64,000 nt of DNA, taken from assembly GCA_028017165.1 (NCBI GenBank), contig CM051527.1, forward strand, positions 9,612,501 through 9,676,500. Direction: 5' to 3'. The notes beneath the pieces were generated by a model. That model saw only the letters and a program-made list of their open reading frames with translations. It did not search any database and was not told the DNA's origin. Below, piece after piece: positions 10,643-23,237 of this stretch. Each line of letters starts with the position of its first letter. Position 1 is the first letter of the stretch. Made by a program: the position numbers and the translations under genes. This DNA is from Herpetospermum pedunculosum (lineage: Eukaryota > Streptophyta > Magnoliopsida > Cucurbitales > Cucurbitaceae).

Positions 10643-11606
10643 TATGAACCTACAACTTATAAGCTCCAATGATACAAAATTAATTGATTAAACTCATTAA
10701 TCAATTAACTTTAATTCACTAACTCTAGGTCACTCCACTATAGGTCTAGAGTTGCACTCTGATTCATTGTAGAGCAAGTGGTGTCCATGGATATAACCAT
10801 TACATGGAAGTCGATCTTTCATGAGTTCTCCGTAATTACAGTTGGTTCAAAAGTTCGTTTTACCCCTGTAATTACATCTTACACCTTAAGTACCACTGAT
10901 TCTATAATGAACAACCTGTTTATGATCCAACCATAAACCAAGTCCCTCTCGGGCCAGTGAGAGAGTGGACCCCATTATTCAAGTCCCGAAATCAGCACTT
11001 AAGGGAACTACTCATCTACTTTCCCTATATGAGAATGAGTGAATTTCATCTTGTGAAACTTATGTTCCCAGCTCCCTATTTGGTCAAGTTCCCAAAATGG
11101 TAGGCTTATTGAATCGGCTGTAAAGATCATTCTCACCCATACAAATAAAAGGACGAGCCCTCACAGGTAGGAGCTCATAACTCACTCAGGATTAAGATCG
11201 AGTCACATATGACCATCCTGTGAAATATTAATCTTCTCAAATAACAGATTTATAAAGAGAGGTTATATATTTCGTGGTTCAGTCTTATACAAACTCATTG
11301 TATATGATACCCCCACTCACATGGCTCTATATGAATGATTTATTCAAATCATTTGTAACAATTACAAAGTGGATCGTATTAATAGTTTAACCAGCATAAG
11401 GCACCCAATCTTATCCATATACTTTAAATTGTTTAGGTTATTCCTTGAACATGTGATCCTCCCGTTTGTCAACTACATACTATTTAAGATTACACTAATA
11501 ACCTTGGATTTTTATATATAATGAATATTATACATTATAAATTATAAATAATAATAATAAAATAATTATTAATTAATTACGAGGCTTTACGGCATAAATC
11601 CCAACA
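10643..11606 (-). repeat. LTR fragment, relative of LTRs A and B, minus orientation
   Basis: On the minus strand it starts TGTTGGGATTTATGCC (ending at 11606). It contains the same ordered landmarks as LTRs A and B: GTTCAGTCTTATACAAACTC, AAAGTGGATCG, and the boundary phrase CACTCCACTATAG. The far end is missing or truncated next to the SINE. It is non-coding. Confidence 0.75.
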
Positions 11607-11639
11607 AAGTTAACATAAAATAGGTTCTAAAGATATCTC

Positions 11640-12095
11640 ATTTTTTGCGCTATCAAATTTGTTATTGGTCTGAAAGGTTTTTAAGATATAGTTAAGCTTA
11701 TATCATTTTATGCAATGGCTAAACTCATAGCCCCGATTTCTACTAGTGCATATTGAGAGAAAGCATCATGGTGGTGACCAAGAATGGCTTTAAAATCACA
11801 TTTGCTTTAATCTATATACAAAGGCTCTCCAGGATAAAGTGTTTGAGGGGTCATCTAGAATGTCTAGGATTACGAGTACATGTCTCATCTTCACTTGGAC
11901 AAATGGGAGAACATGTTGGGTGTAAAGTATGTCCTAAGAAACATGTCTCACGAGCTTCCAGTGCAAGTGAGAGATTGTTGAGATTTGCCTTAAAACTCGT
12001 TATTCATTAATAATAATTTTATTATTATTATTTGCAATTTATAATATTCATTATGTAAAAGTTCAAGGTTATTAGTGAAATCATCAACAATAGGT
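11640..12095 (+). pseudogene. 3' tail of a copia element with polypurine tract and LTR start
   Basis: At 11956-11975 the sequence GTGCAAGTGAGAGAT precedes TGTTGAGATTTGCC. This is the usual copia arrangement of polypurine tract then LTR start. The following 110 bp match, in the opposite orientation, the first 110 bp of the LTR at 10643-11606 (AT-rich stretch, then AAGGTTATTAGTG). The upstream 300 bp hold no recognisable protein domain. This indicates that the LTR A/B family is copia-type. Confidence 0.6.
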
Positions 12096-12832
12096 AGTTG
12101 GCATACGATAAGATCATGTTGAAGAAACAACTTAAATAGTTTATAGCACCCTACGACGCCGTTAAAAATGGTAGCCATATTTTATCTTATATTATCTAGT
12201 TATTTGTTAAAAGATCCTTATTTCAAGAAGAAAAAAACAGTTTTGTTTTTTTAAAATTGTCTCACTTAATCATATCTTAACTTTAAACAAATAAAGCAAA
12301 ATTTTGATACATGGGGTGAAATTATCCCTCAATTGACTAATTATCATATTAAAATTTTATTTTATTTAAAGTAAATTATCACCTCCCACCTTTGAGAAAT
12401 TTTATATTCTCAATTCCATCATAGAATTTACATATGATAATATTTACTTTTTTAAAATACATTTATTTTTTTTATTTTTTTTAAAAAGAAGTGTTTGTAA
12501 GGATTTTCATATGCCTACACGGGAGTCAAAACCCTACAAAAGCATATTATTCAATCCTCCAAATAAATATTATTTTATTTATCAAACGTTTACTTTTTAA
12601 CAAAAAAAAAAAAAAAAAAAATGTGGATTATTAATTTTTAAAACTAAATTGAGATTTACTTGAAAAATTCAAATTAAAAGTAAATTGAAATTCATTTGGA
12701 AAATCTGATTTTAAATTAAATTGAAATTCATTTGAAGGAATTTAAAGGATTTATTTTATAAATAACGTAATTTTAAAAAGTAATTACAAAAATATAGTAG
12801 TTCTGAAAGTATTTGTGAAAGTAGGGTAATGA
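12096..12832. other. AT-rich intergenic DNA, no recognised feature
   Basis: About 740 bp of AT-rich sequence with poly-A/T runs (for example 12601-12620) and no supported gene, RNA or repeat boundary. Confidence 0.6.
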
Positions 12833-12915
12833 AATCGTGTACCATGGACACGATTATGGTAAATCATGTACCAAAGACACGATTTATAGGATAACTCGTG
12901 TCCATGGTACACTAC
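12833..12915. repeat. Short inverted repeat at the CACTA left edge
   Basis: TCGTGTACCATGGACACGA (about 12836-12854) is itself a near-palindrome and is repeated inverted at about 12896-12912 (CTCGTGTCCATGGTACAC). A degenerate copy (ATCATGTACCAAAGACACGAT) lies between them. The last copy runs directly into CACTAC at 12910. Confidence 0.6.
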
Positions 12916-12955
12916 TTATGACCATTATTTGTCACCTCAATTGCCATCGATTTAG

Positions 12956-13335
12956 GTCAATATGCGTCGGTAAAGGCGTTCCCGTCGCAAAACCAAGCGT
13001 CGGGAAACTCGTCGGGTTAGGCGCTTGGGGAAAGGTCTTATCGAAGCAGTAATTGCGCAGCGTCAGAAACCCTATGTTTGCCGACGCGTGACCAACGCGT
13101 CGGCACAGAAGACCATTTTCGACGCCAAGAGGCTGCGTCAGCATTTGTCTTCGTCGCCGATGCGTTGGGCACGCATCGTCAAACATAGGGTTGTCGACGC
13201 TGAGCGTATACGTCGACGATGATGGGTTTAGTCGACGCTTACCCATGGCGTGGACATTGGGCGTTGACAAATCTATGCGTCGCCATTTGTGTGTTTTTTG
13301 GCGACGTGTGTACGTGGCGTCAACATTCCCTTTTC
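12956..13335. repeat. CACTA left subterminal repeats
   Basis: A GC-rich block of dispersed GCGTCGG/CGACGC motifs in both orientations. The best hairpin is GCCGACGCGT...ACGCGTCGGC at about 13080-13104, a 10-bp perfect stem. Such motifs are the usual binding sites for the element's own tnpA-type protein. Confidence 0.65.
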
Positions 13336-14856
13336 ACAATTTCAAATAAAATTACAAATTTTTCAAAAATTCTTTTTTTTTACCATTCGAATCTATATAT
13401 AAATTTTTTTATTTATTTTACAAGTGAATATATGAATATAACCAACATTGAGGATAAAATTGAAAAATGTATTCGTACAATATTCTAGTATGATTGATAC
13501 AAAACCTGAAAGAAAAATGAAAAATACAGACTTAAATGTAACAAAATATAATTGATTTAATAACACAAGAAATAAAAGTTCAAAAACTTAAATGTAATGA
13601 TGTCAAAACTTTTGAAATTTCTTTATCACGATCTTCCCGGTCGTTCATCGATCGATCATGAAACACCTAATTCTGAAAACAAAAAAAACTTATAAGTACT
13701 TAAAATCATATACATATTAATTAACTTTTTCACAAAAATCAAAATATGAGATTACGTATCAAAGTTTACAAAATTTCACAAAAGAATAAGCTCATCCAAC
13801 ATATAAATTTGAACACAAACGACACTTCATATACCACAACATTTACAAAAACTAAAAGTTAATCCACCCTGAAAAAAACTAATTTAACCATCATATTGCA
13901 CAAATAATAAAAAATATCGATGAAATAATCACAAAGTGCACAAACTAATCGCATTCATATTGCATACAAATATTGTGAATTCACAAATTTTGAATGTTTG
14001 AACTCCGAAATAATCGCATTCATATTGCATACAAATATGAAATGTACTCAACCTAATATATCTCATAGATCAACACCACAAACGTTACAAAATCTCATAA
14101 AGTGCACAAAAATCGCTTAATCCAATACAACCAAACTTATTCACATATTTTGAATGTTTAATGGAACGAACCTACTTTTCAAAGACTGTTAATTCGGGTC
14201 ATTACTACGAACAACAATTAAAAACTAAATAAAACCTCACTTTCCACAAAGATTTAAACAAAAGGAAAGGGAAATGAAAAAAAAATTATTTTAGAAACTT
14301 TTAAAAATTTCGGCAGACTTTCCTTTGAAAAACGGATAAAACACTCCTACAATGAAAAATGCACACTCCCAAGTAAACTATTCAAACTCCAAAACTACAC
14401 CAAATGTGTCTTATGGCACACTCATCAGTTTAGAAATCAGCCACAACAACATAACAAAAAAAAAAAAACCTCAAAATGAAAAACAAACTTAAAATTTTCA
14501 ATTTAAACAGCAAAGAGAACTTATAAACGAAAATCTAAACACAAATTCAGCTTATCCGAAGTATCTCATGACCCTCTCCATAAAATCACAATCAATCATA
14601 CTTTTAAACTCCGAACTAATTATTCATATTGCATACAAATATGAAATGTACTTAACCTAATATATCTCATATAGATCAACATCACAAAGTTTACCTAAAT
14701 GTACTCGACCTACTAACCACAAACTTTACAAAACTTCATAAAGTGCACAAAAATTCACGTAATCCATACAATATTTTGCTACCATAGCTGCAGGATAGCA
14801 AAATTTATTTGGTTTTATTACGAGAGAGAGATAGTTCATACCACGTTTGATGCTTA
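13336..14856. other. CACTA internal non-coding spacer with direct repeats
   Basis: AT-rich DNA between the tnpA 3' end and the left subterminal block. A segment of about 130 bp containing CATATTGCATACAAATATG and ATAATATATCTCATA-type sequence occurs at about 14005-14130, again at about 14610-14770, and partially at 13950-13985. No gene was seen. Confidence 0.55.
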
Positions 14857-15167
14857 TCATCTTGGTGTTTGAGTCAAATGTTCGAGCATTTTTTTCATGG
14901 ATTCCATCTCTTCTTGTTGTTTTTTATATTCATCGATTACTTTCTAGCATTTATCCATCTCTGCTTTCATGGTATCCAAATCTTTTTTGTTCCTTAGTTT
15001 CTCTTGTCGAGATCATCTTTTAACCCTCTTATCTCTATTGTATGCTCATATTGCATTTGGGTGACAAATGCACTTGATGAGCTACTCTCATTTCTTGTTG
15101 GCTTTGGTCTTGAACCCATTCCTTTAACGTATCCCGATCGAGTGCCCAACACCATCTTAGCTATCTG

Positions 15168-15536
15168 TTATGGAGCGACATGCGCAGCGGAACACGATTT
15201 CGGACCGATGATACTCTAATTTCATCAATTTAACAAATAGAAAACATGCTCAAAACGACGGAAATAAGAAATTAGAAATACATAGCCTTGTAGCTCCAAT
15301 TTCTTCAAGTTCCGCCGGCCTCTTCTCACGAACGCCTCGAAGACCACCCCAGGTAGTCCCGCTATCCTCGGCGCCGCGCAACGGAGTTGTGGGACTCCGA
15401 AACAAGAGAAAACGAAAAAGAAAAGAAAGAGGAAGAAGAAGGAAGAAGAACTCTGAAGCCAGAGAGTTGGAGAATCAAAAAATGAAAAATCAGAGAAAAG
15501 TTTTCAATTCCTTTCCTTTGTTCTAATAGCCAAAGA

Positions 15537-15568
<32 letters not shown>

Positions 15569-18500
15569 ATTATTATTATTATTAAAAATAATAATAATAA
15601 TTTTATTTATTAAACTTTTTAATAAATAAAATATATATATATAATTATTAATTAAACTTTTTAATTAATAATTATTATTTAATTCAATATCAAATATTAA
15701 TTAAATAATATGATTAAACCCGGTTTTCCGAAAACCGACTTTTTTACACATGAATCCTATTCATGTTGTAGGTCATTCCCCTATTTAAATCATATTTAAA
15801 TATGTCCATATTTAAATATATTCATCCTCCTTCCAAAAATCGAATTTGAACAATTCAAATTCTTTTTCTTTTTCTTTTCTTTTATACTGTTGCACGACGT
15901 TATCCAAGCTAGTCAGAAGAACCTAAAGGACCTACAGATCATGAGCTCCAACGATACGAGATTATCTGGTCAAAACTCTTTTAACCGAACTAATCAACAT
16001 CGTTAACCCCCGGAGACTCCACTATAGTCTGAGGGTTGCACTCTCCTCGCTGTAGATATATTATGTCCTCTGATATAACCGTCATGGGCAAGTCGACCCT
16101 TCACAGGTTGTTCGTAATCACAGCTGAGTCATTTAAACCGTTTAACCCCTACATTACATCTTGTTCCTTAAATACCACTGACACCTCTAATGAACAATAG
16201 ATCAGTGGTCCAACCAACAAATCAGATAACCCTCTCATCACATGAGAGTGTGAGCGCTCATTGTTCAAGCCCCGGAGTCAGCTATTAAGGGAACAACCTA
16301 ATGACGCCGCCCAGACACCATCCGAAGCACGCGCGCGCCCTAGCGTCGAGACGCCGGCCGAGGGTCTCGACGCTGCCCAGACATCATTCGACGCACGCGC
16401 GCGCGCCCCCAGCGTCGAGACGCCGCCCGAGGGTCTCGACGCCGCCCCGATTGCCACACGCGGACGAAGCGCGCGACAGCGTCGAGACGCCGCCAGAGGG
16501 TCTCGACGCTCGCCCGACAATTTTCCAGATGGACGCGCGACAGCGTCTCGACGCCCGCGCGCGCGCGCGCGACAACCAACTTAGGGCACAGCGTCGAGAC
16601 GCTCCGACTTTAAAAAGCGTGAAAACGCATTTTTCAGCCCAACTTTTCATTCTCCATCTTCTTCCAACTTCTCCTCTCGGGTCTACTCTCCATTTCCACC
16701 ATTTTTGTACCTCTTCTTCTCCTTTGTGCATGATTCCAAGCTCTTCCATGGGGGATTGGATTAATTCATCCTCCATGGAAGGCTAAACCGAGGTAAGTGC
16801 TTAATTTTGAGTATGGATTTGTGAATTTTGGATGTTTGGGGAGATTTTTCCCCTTTGTAAATGTTGAGACAATTGGCTTGTTTATGCATTTCTTGCTTGT
16901 TCTTCATAAAATCTAGCATGTGTAGCTAAATTAGGTTGACGCCCTAGTTCCTATGCATGATAGAGGGCTAAAGGTTGGGACGTATAATTGCCCAAACCGC
17001 TAGGTAGCACGGGTCTAAGCATGGCTAATTAGTTCGACCCAAAGTGACAGTTGGTAATCTGAATTAATTAACGTTTTCATGTTAGGCTTAAGGCAAGAGA
17101 GAAACCGGGCTAGTCTTAGGATTAGGCCGTCGCAATGTTCCCGTCACTGGCACGTAGTCGATTTAGGGGTCGCTACCTTAGATAGATTATTGGCCAAGTT
17201 TAATTAGAATTGCACGCGTCTAATTAAATCCTTGGGTCATTTGAGTTAGAAATAACTAAATGAATTGTGTGCATGAACATGGCTAACGAGTAAATTGTAT
17301 CGATGAACCGAACATCCATAACGAGCAATTCCATTTCTCGAAGTTAAGCACGACCGTTTAATTTTGCACGTTGTTATTAAATTTTCCGTTAGTTGCATTT
17401 TAGGAGCTCCCTTCCCCCCAAACCAAATTACAATTCTTTAATTTGTGCATACTTTTTATAATTAACAAATTAGGCTTAGTTAAATTAGATTTCTTATTTC
17501 CCTGTGGATCGACCCCGTTACCACTAAGCTTCAAATAGCTCGGTGTACATCGGGTTTATAAATTGTATTTTGGCAAGCCTCGACAGCTTGAATTTGAAGT
17601 ACCACATAAAGTAGCTCTACCACCCTGTGTTACTATGGCGACAAGGAGAGGCAAGGCATCACTAGTCTATAACGCTAACACATGCTAGAAAACCCGATTG
17701 TCCGCCGTTGAAATCTAACACATGCATTGGATTAAGCAAGAACAACAAATGCAATCAAGAATTAAAGCCTAATCAGAACCAACATACATAGATTATGAAA
17801 ATATCAAAAGCCTAACGAAAATCCCTAAATCATCCCGAATCTAACACGAGTACCTTAGCCGACCATGGAGAAAGTTGCCAAAATCGCTCCAACGGAAGCC
17901 TTGGCCATAATCCCAAGCTCCAATACAAGTAAAAGCTCCAAAAACTTGCCAACAAATGGCGGAGAAAAAGGAAAAGAGGAAGAAAAGCCGAGAGGAAGAA
18001 GAAGATAAAACTTGGCTGCCAAAAATCGTCATTACAGCCTTTAAATCCGTCGGAGCGTCGCGACGCTGCGACCTAAATGATCAGCGCGCGCCTCGCGATG
18101 GCGTCTCGACGCTGCCCCGATACTTTCCAGTGCGCGCGCCCCTCGGAGCGTCTCGACGTCGCGGCAGGGTCTCGACGCCAGGCAGCGTTGAGCAAGCGTC
18201 TCGACGCTTGCTCTCGGGTTTGGGCTGGAAAATTGCCTCTCCTTGGCAATTTTGGTCTGGTTCTTCTTGGATAAGCTTACCATTTTCCCGATGCACTCCC
18301 GGGGCGTTAAAACGCCGCTCTTAGCTACGAAACGCGTCCAATGGACGTCATGAGCTCTACGCCGCAATTCTCCTACAAACGAGACATATTAACTAATTAA
18401 TTACGGCTTTTAGCTAGAATTAAGGAGTAATAATTAGCTCCAAAATGGAGTTATCACTAACCCTGAATAACGGGTTAGGAGTGAACTCCAATCTTGATGT

Positions 18501-19104
18501 ACTATGTCCCCAACTACCTATTCGACTTTATCCCCAAGATGGTAGGTTTATTGAGTCGGCGCTTATGGGCCATTCTCACCCGTGCAAATCAAAGGATACT
18601 ATCGAATAAGTAGGAGTTCATAGCGAGTTCAGGATTGAGATCGAGTTACCTAGGCCATCAAATGAAAATGTTGGTCTCATCAGTAAACGGTGTTATAAAG
18701 AGAGAGCAACATATTTCGCAGTTCGGTCTTATACAAACTCTTTGTACAAGACGCCCTCACTCGCACATCTCCATGTGAAACGATTCGGATCACATCGTTT
18801 TGTACAATACAAAGTGAGCCGCATCCTATAGTGTTACCAGGATAAGGTACTCAGCCTTATCCGTATACTATAGACCGTTTTGACTGACTACTTGAGCCTG
18901 ATCCACAATCATGTCATACATGAGGCTCAAGTACTCATATTCACCCAAAGGGTGTTGGTCATTGGTATAGGTTAACTTAAACACGTTTCACTTTATTCCA
19001 CTAAACTCCTTTACTGAATAAAACTAATAACTCTTTATTGTAAATAGAGTATTTACAAACATAACAGTTTACAAACCATGAGTTTTAGGACATAAAACCC
19101 AACA
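15168..19104 (-). repeat. Solo LTR A (copia-type family), 1.78 kb net, inside CACTA tnpA
   Basis: On the minus strand it starts TGTTGGGTTTTATGTCC and ends CGCTCCATAA (a CA terminus mutated to AA). It is flanked by a perfect 5-bp duplication ATCTG (15163-15167 and 19105-19109). No internal region or second LTR is present, so it is a solo LTR. It is itself interrupted at 16302-18456. It matches LTR B (22845-29891) along its whole length, including the purine-rich GAAGAAGA stretch, an AT microsatellite and the conserved tail. Confidence 0.88.
16302..18456. mobile_element. Chimeric insertion: two partial gypsy-type LTRs head to head inside LTR A
   Basis: Alignment with LTR B shows that 16302-18456 is extra sequence; CTAA borders both sides (16298-16301 and 18457-18460). 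The left 1.3 kb (to about 17622) is the plus-oriented LTR type of 1376-3118 without its first part, ending CTCTACCA. The right 0.83 kb is a minus-oriented related LTR that starts TGATAACTCC at 18456 and lacks its end. Both carry GCGTCGAGACGC-type palindromes (16342-16520; 18050-18200). It is a recombination product or a remnant of two insertions, and is non-coding. Confidence 0.75.
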
Positions 19105-22100
19105 ATCTGTATATCAAGTAGTGGTTGGGACCCTTCTGGAGTGGGGGCATCTTTCATCTCTTTGATTTGTTTCTACAGTTACAATTACTATAAGTAATAG
19201 TGTGACAAATATACAAATGAAGTATCGAAAGGAGGAAAATACTTACATGCGCGCTCCGCGACCTCATTGATCCACTTCCCGTCAATTCTAGATGTGTGTG
19301 TTCGCTCAAATGACTCAATTGGCCCAAATTGCCCGTCAACAACTTTCTTTTTCTACAATTCAAAATCATATAAAAAATATTATTATTATTTTTAGACTAA
19401 TAATTAGGGAGAGAGATAGTTTAGCAACACATCTCTTCTTCTAGTATTTGACAAAATGAATTTGAACCAACTTTATGATTGAAAGGTAATTCAACTCGAC
19501 TTTTCTTATTCGCCTCCGAAAGTTTCTAAAAGAGCGAATGATAAATAGGTAAAGAATATGAATTATATATGTAACATGTTATTTGTAATGAAATTAGTTA
19601 GTGTACCAGCCAATCGGGATCCACAAACTTATCGCATATAACTTGTCACTCCTCAATGTTGTCCTTAAGTCTCTTAGGTGGGTTCACACATACCACTTCA
19701 GGACTGGAAAATTTTAAATAGTGTTTGTGCAATTCTCCCCTGTACTCTTTAAACACAATACCCATTCGTTCTTCGAAGAATGCATTGACGGCTAGATCCG
19801 TCGAGTCAAATATGAAATGATCCTACATAGATATTACAAAGGTATTATATATTATATATTATATACTAGATATAATAAAAAAAATATACAATGAATGAAC
19901 TTACCTTTAGTCGATTTTTTACTAGGGTCCCATATTCCTTCGGTACATCTTTAATTTGTGGGTAACGTACTGGAAAACACTCCCTCACATAGCTTCCAAT
20001 ACTATTGCTTAACTTTATGGCCTCCTCACCTACGAACTTGTTCGATATATGGTCGATGATGACATGAATTTTTTCCTTCTCAGCCCCATACTTCTCCAAC
20101 TCGATATTACGCGTGAACCAACGATAATTCCTAGTATTAATAGTTTCATATGCATAACTATAAAATACTAATTAAATTTATCTAATACCAAAATGTATAA
20201 CCCTACAACATGTGTATCCAAATAATAATAACCTGGAGAATATCCTAACATGTTAGGGTTCTCGGTGGGTTCGTCAAATTCTTCATCTATCTCGTTATTC
20301 ATGATATCCATCTCTCGGTTCCCTTTACAAACACACAAGAAGAACATTAATATGAAATAATGATCAATACATAGGAAATAAAATAATGAAATACACATAC
20401 AAATTTGTAAGCTAAGATCAACGTCATTCACTATCGTTTATGAAATCATCACCGTGTTCAATAATTAGGTCTTCACAAATTGTAGGTTCAATGTCATCTC
20501 GACATAATGTGACAACCTTTCTTCGAAGACTATCTTCCACTATGATTCCCCGTCCAGGTTTTGATAAATCAACTTGATCATTCTCTATATCTTCTATTTA
20601 TGGCACGTCCCATAAACGTTTATTTTGGACAACTTGCACCACTTTCCAATTTGCACCATAATTTGGGTCGTCGATGTAAAAAATGTGTTGCCCTTGATTG
20701 ACAAGAATGAAAGGGTCGTCAACACACCAATATCGAGATGTATTAATCGATTTGTACCCAAAATCTGCATGTGTTGTATTTTTCTTTGTACTATTTGTGT
20801 CGAACCATGTACATTTAAACATAAAAACACGTCTTGTATTAGCATACCAGAATTCCAAACATTCATTCACGACCCATAGAAATTACTCTCATCATCCCCA
20901 CTTTGACTTACTCCAGGCACCATGATACCACTGTTTTGTGTTTTTCGACGATTATCAAGCTTTATACTGTGGAACCGTACTCCATTAACACTGCACATAC
21001 TATAAGAGCGTGCCGCAGGAGCAGGTCCCATCGCTAGTGAATACATATCATCGTACCCGCTTTTTTACTCAGGCAAAGACAAAACTTTAGATTTGAACCA
21101 ATTAGGAAAATGTTCTTGATGTATTTTAGCTAAGTCAGACTTCGTTCATGCTTCATGCCGACGTAATCTCAAATGTTGTTTGCGATATTGTTCAATTTGA
21201 GCACAATTGTTTAAAACAAACCAATGTGCAATACGTTTCTCCTCTGTTGTTAATGCCCTTAAAGTTGAGGCACCCAAGGGTCGTGCACTCTGTCTAAACA
21301 CTTTGAAATCACCACATATTTCATTCTCGTGAATTGTATCATCATTTCTATCATTTCTAGTGAACCTCGTTTCAATTCCACTTAGGTATAACGAACAAAA
21401 TGTCAATGATTCATTAATTACAAAGGCTTCCGCTATAGAACCCTTATGACGTGCTTTGCTCCGTACGTACTGTTTCGATGTCTTCAAACTTCTCTCGATA
21501 GGGTACATCCAACTGTCACTAACTGAACCAACAAATTTTGCTTCATATGGCAAATGAACTGCAAGGTGCACCATTACATCAAAAAATGTCGGTGGAAAAA
21601 TTCTTTCCAATTTACAAAGTATGATTATAATATCTGCTTGTAATCGATCCAAATCACTGATGCGTAATGTTTTCGCACATATATCACGAAATAATGAACA
21701 TAGCTCAACAATAGGAGTAGACACGTCCTTTCGCTAAAATGCTCGTACACCAATTGGAAGAAGTCTGTGAAGCAATACATGAGAATCATGTATTTTCAAC
21801 CCAGTTAGTTTTCCATCTTTTTTTTTCACGCATCATGCTATGTAAGATGCGAACCCATTAGGAAATTTCACAAATTTCAAAAACTTTAAAAATGAAACTC
21901 GTTCACTGGAAGTCAATGTATACGCAGCATGAGGCTTGATAACTTTATTATTTTCCAATGTTATCAAGTGTAACTATTCTCGTATACACAATTCCTTTAA
22001 GTCCTTCTAAGCGTTTGTCGTGTCCTTTGTTTTTCCATCGATATTTAAAATTGTGCCAATCAAGTTGTCACAAACGTTCTTTTCAATATACATTACATCC

Positions 22101-23198
22101 AATTTATGTCGTAACAAAAGTCTTGACCAATATGGAAGTTGAAAAAAATACTTTTCTTCTTCCAAGTAGGACTACTTCGTTTTCTTTTCTTATCTTCTTT
22201 TGTTGGAAGCTTACTAAGCACAGGAAATTCGCGCACGCTTAATTCTTGTAAGATTTGTTCCTCATTGCTTACAATTGGAGGAGGTCTACGTTCTACATGT
22301 CCGTCATGTAGCTTACTTCCACGCTACCCATTATCCAATGGAAGATATCGTCGATGGCCCATGTAACATCTTTTTTCAATTAAACCACGCGACGACGTAT
22401 CTTCGTTACAAATGGGACATGCATTGTATCCCTTATTACACCACCCAGATAAGTCCCCGTACGCCGGAAAATCATTTATAGTTCATAACAAACTGGCATG
22501 AAGTTGAAAGTACTCACGTTTATCACAATCATATGTTTGCACACCATTATTCCATAACTCTTTCAACTCTTCTATCAATGGTTGCAAATACACGTCAATT
22601 TCTCTACCAGGAGATTTCGACCCAGGTATGAGCAAGGACATAAAGAAATTTGTCTCCTTCATGCATTTCCAAGGTGACAAATTATAAGGAACTAATACTA
22701 CATGTCACATACTGTATGTGGTACTCATATTGCTAAATGGATTGAACCCATATGAAGTTAATCCTAAACGAACATTACGTGCATTTGAAGCAAACTGAAG
22801 AAATTCACGATCCAAATGTTTCCAACCTTCGGCATCTGCAGGATTGATGGAGCGTTTCACGCCCAAACAACGAAAAATCAAGAAATTTAGAATACATACC
22901 CTTGTAGTTCCAATTTCTTCAAGTTCCGCCTCTCGTTCCTCGTCACAAACTCTTCCGGCCTCTTCTCACGAATGCCCCGAGGACCATCCCAAGTAGTCCC
23001 GCTATCTTCGACGCCGAGCAACGGAGTTGTGGGACTCCGAAAAAAAAAGAAAAGAAAGGAAGAAGAAGAAGAAGAAAGAAGAATGGAGGCAGAAGGTTAA
23101 CCCTTGAAACTTCAAAAATGAAGTTTTAAAAGAAACCCCCAAGTCTAAAATGTGTACCCCGATTAGCACTTTTTAGCCCCAAAAATATATATATATAT

Positions 23199-23237
<39 letters not shown>

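Larger units (their letters stand above)
14857..20311 (-). pseudogene. CACTA tnpA-like gene (Transposase_24 type), split by LTR A
   Basis: The gene is read on the minus strand from ATG at 20309-20311 with introns retained. An acidic first exon (MDIMNNEIDEEFDEPTENP) is followed by an exon at about 20099-19906 ending at a GTAAG donor. Next comes an exon at about 19830-19605 carrying NAFFEERMGIVFKEYRGEL, then an exon ending at GTAAGT near 19247, then the terminal exon. That last exon holds the family hallmark MVLGTRSGYVKGMG, but LTR A is inserted a few codons before it (TSD CAGAT on this strand). A conserved Trp is replaced by TGA at 19646-19648, and a further stop breaks the C-terminal coiled coil (DDLDKRN). 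Products of this family usually bind subterminal repeats; this copy is non-functional. Confidence 0.82.

Noticed and set aside
16261..16786. Overlapping Arg/Ser-rich frames on both strands
   Set aside because: Same GC-rich LTR composition effect; frames are open on both strands at once.
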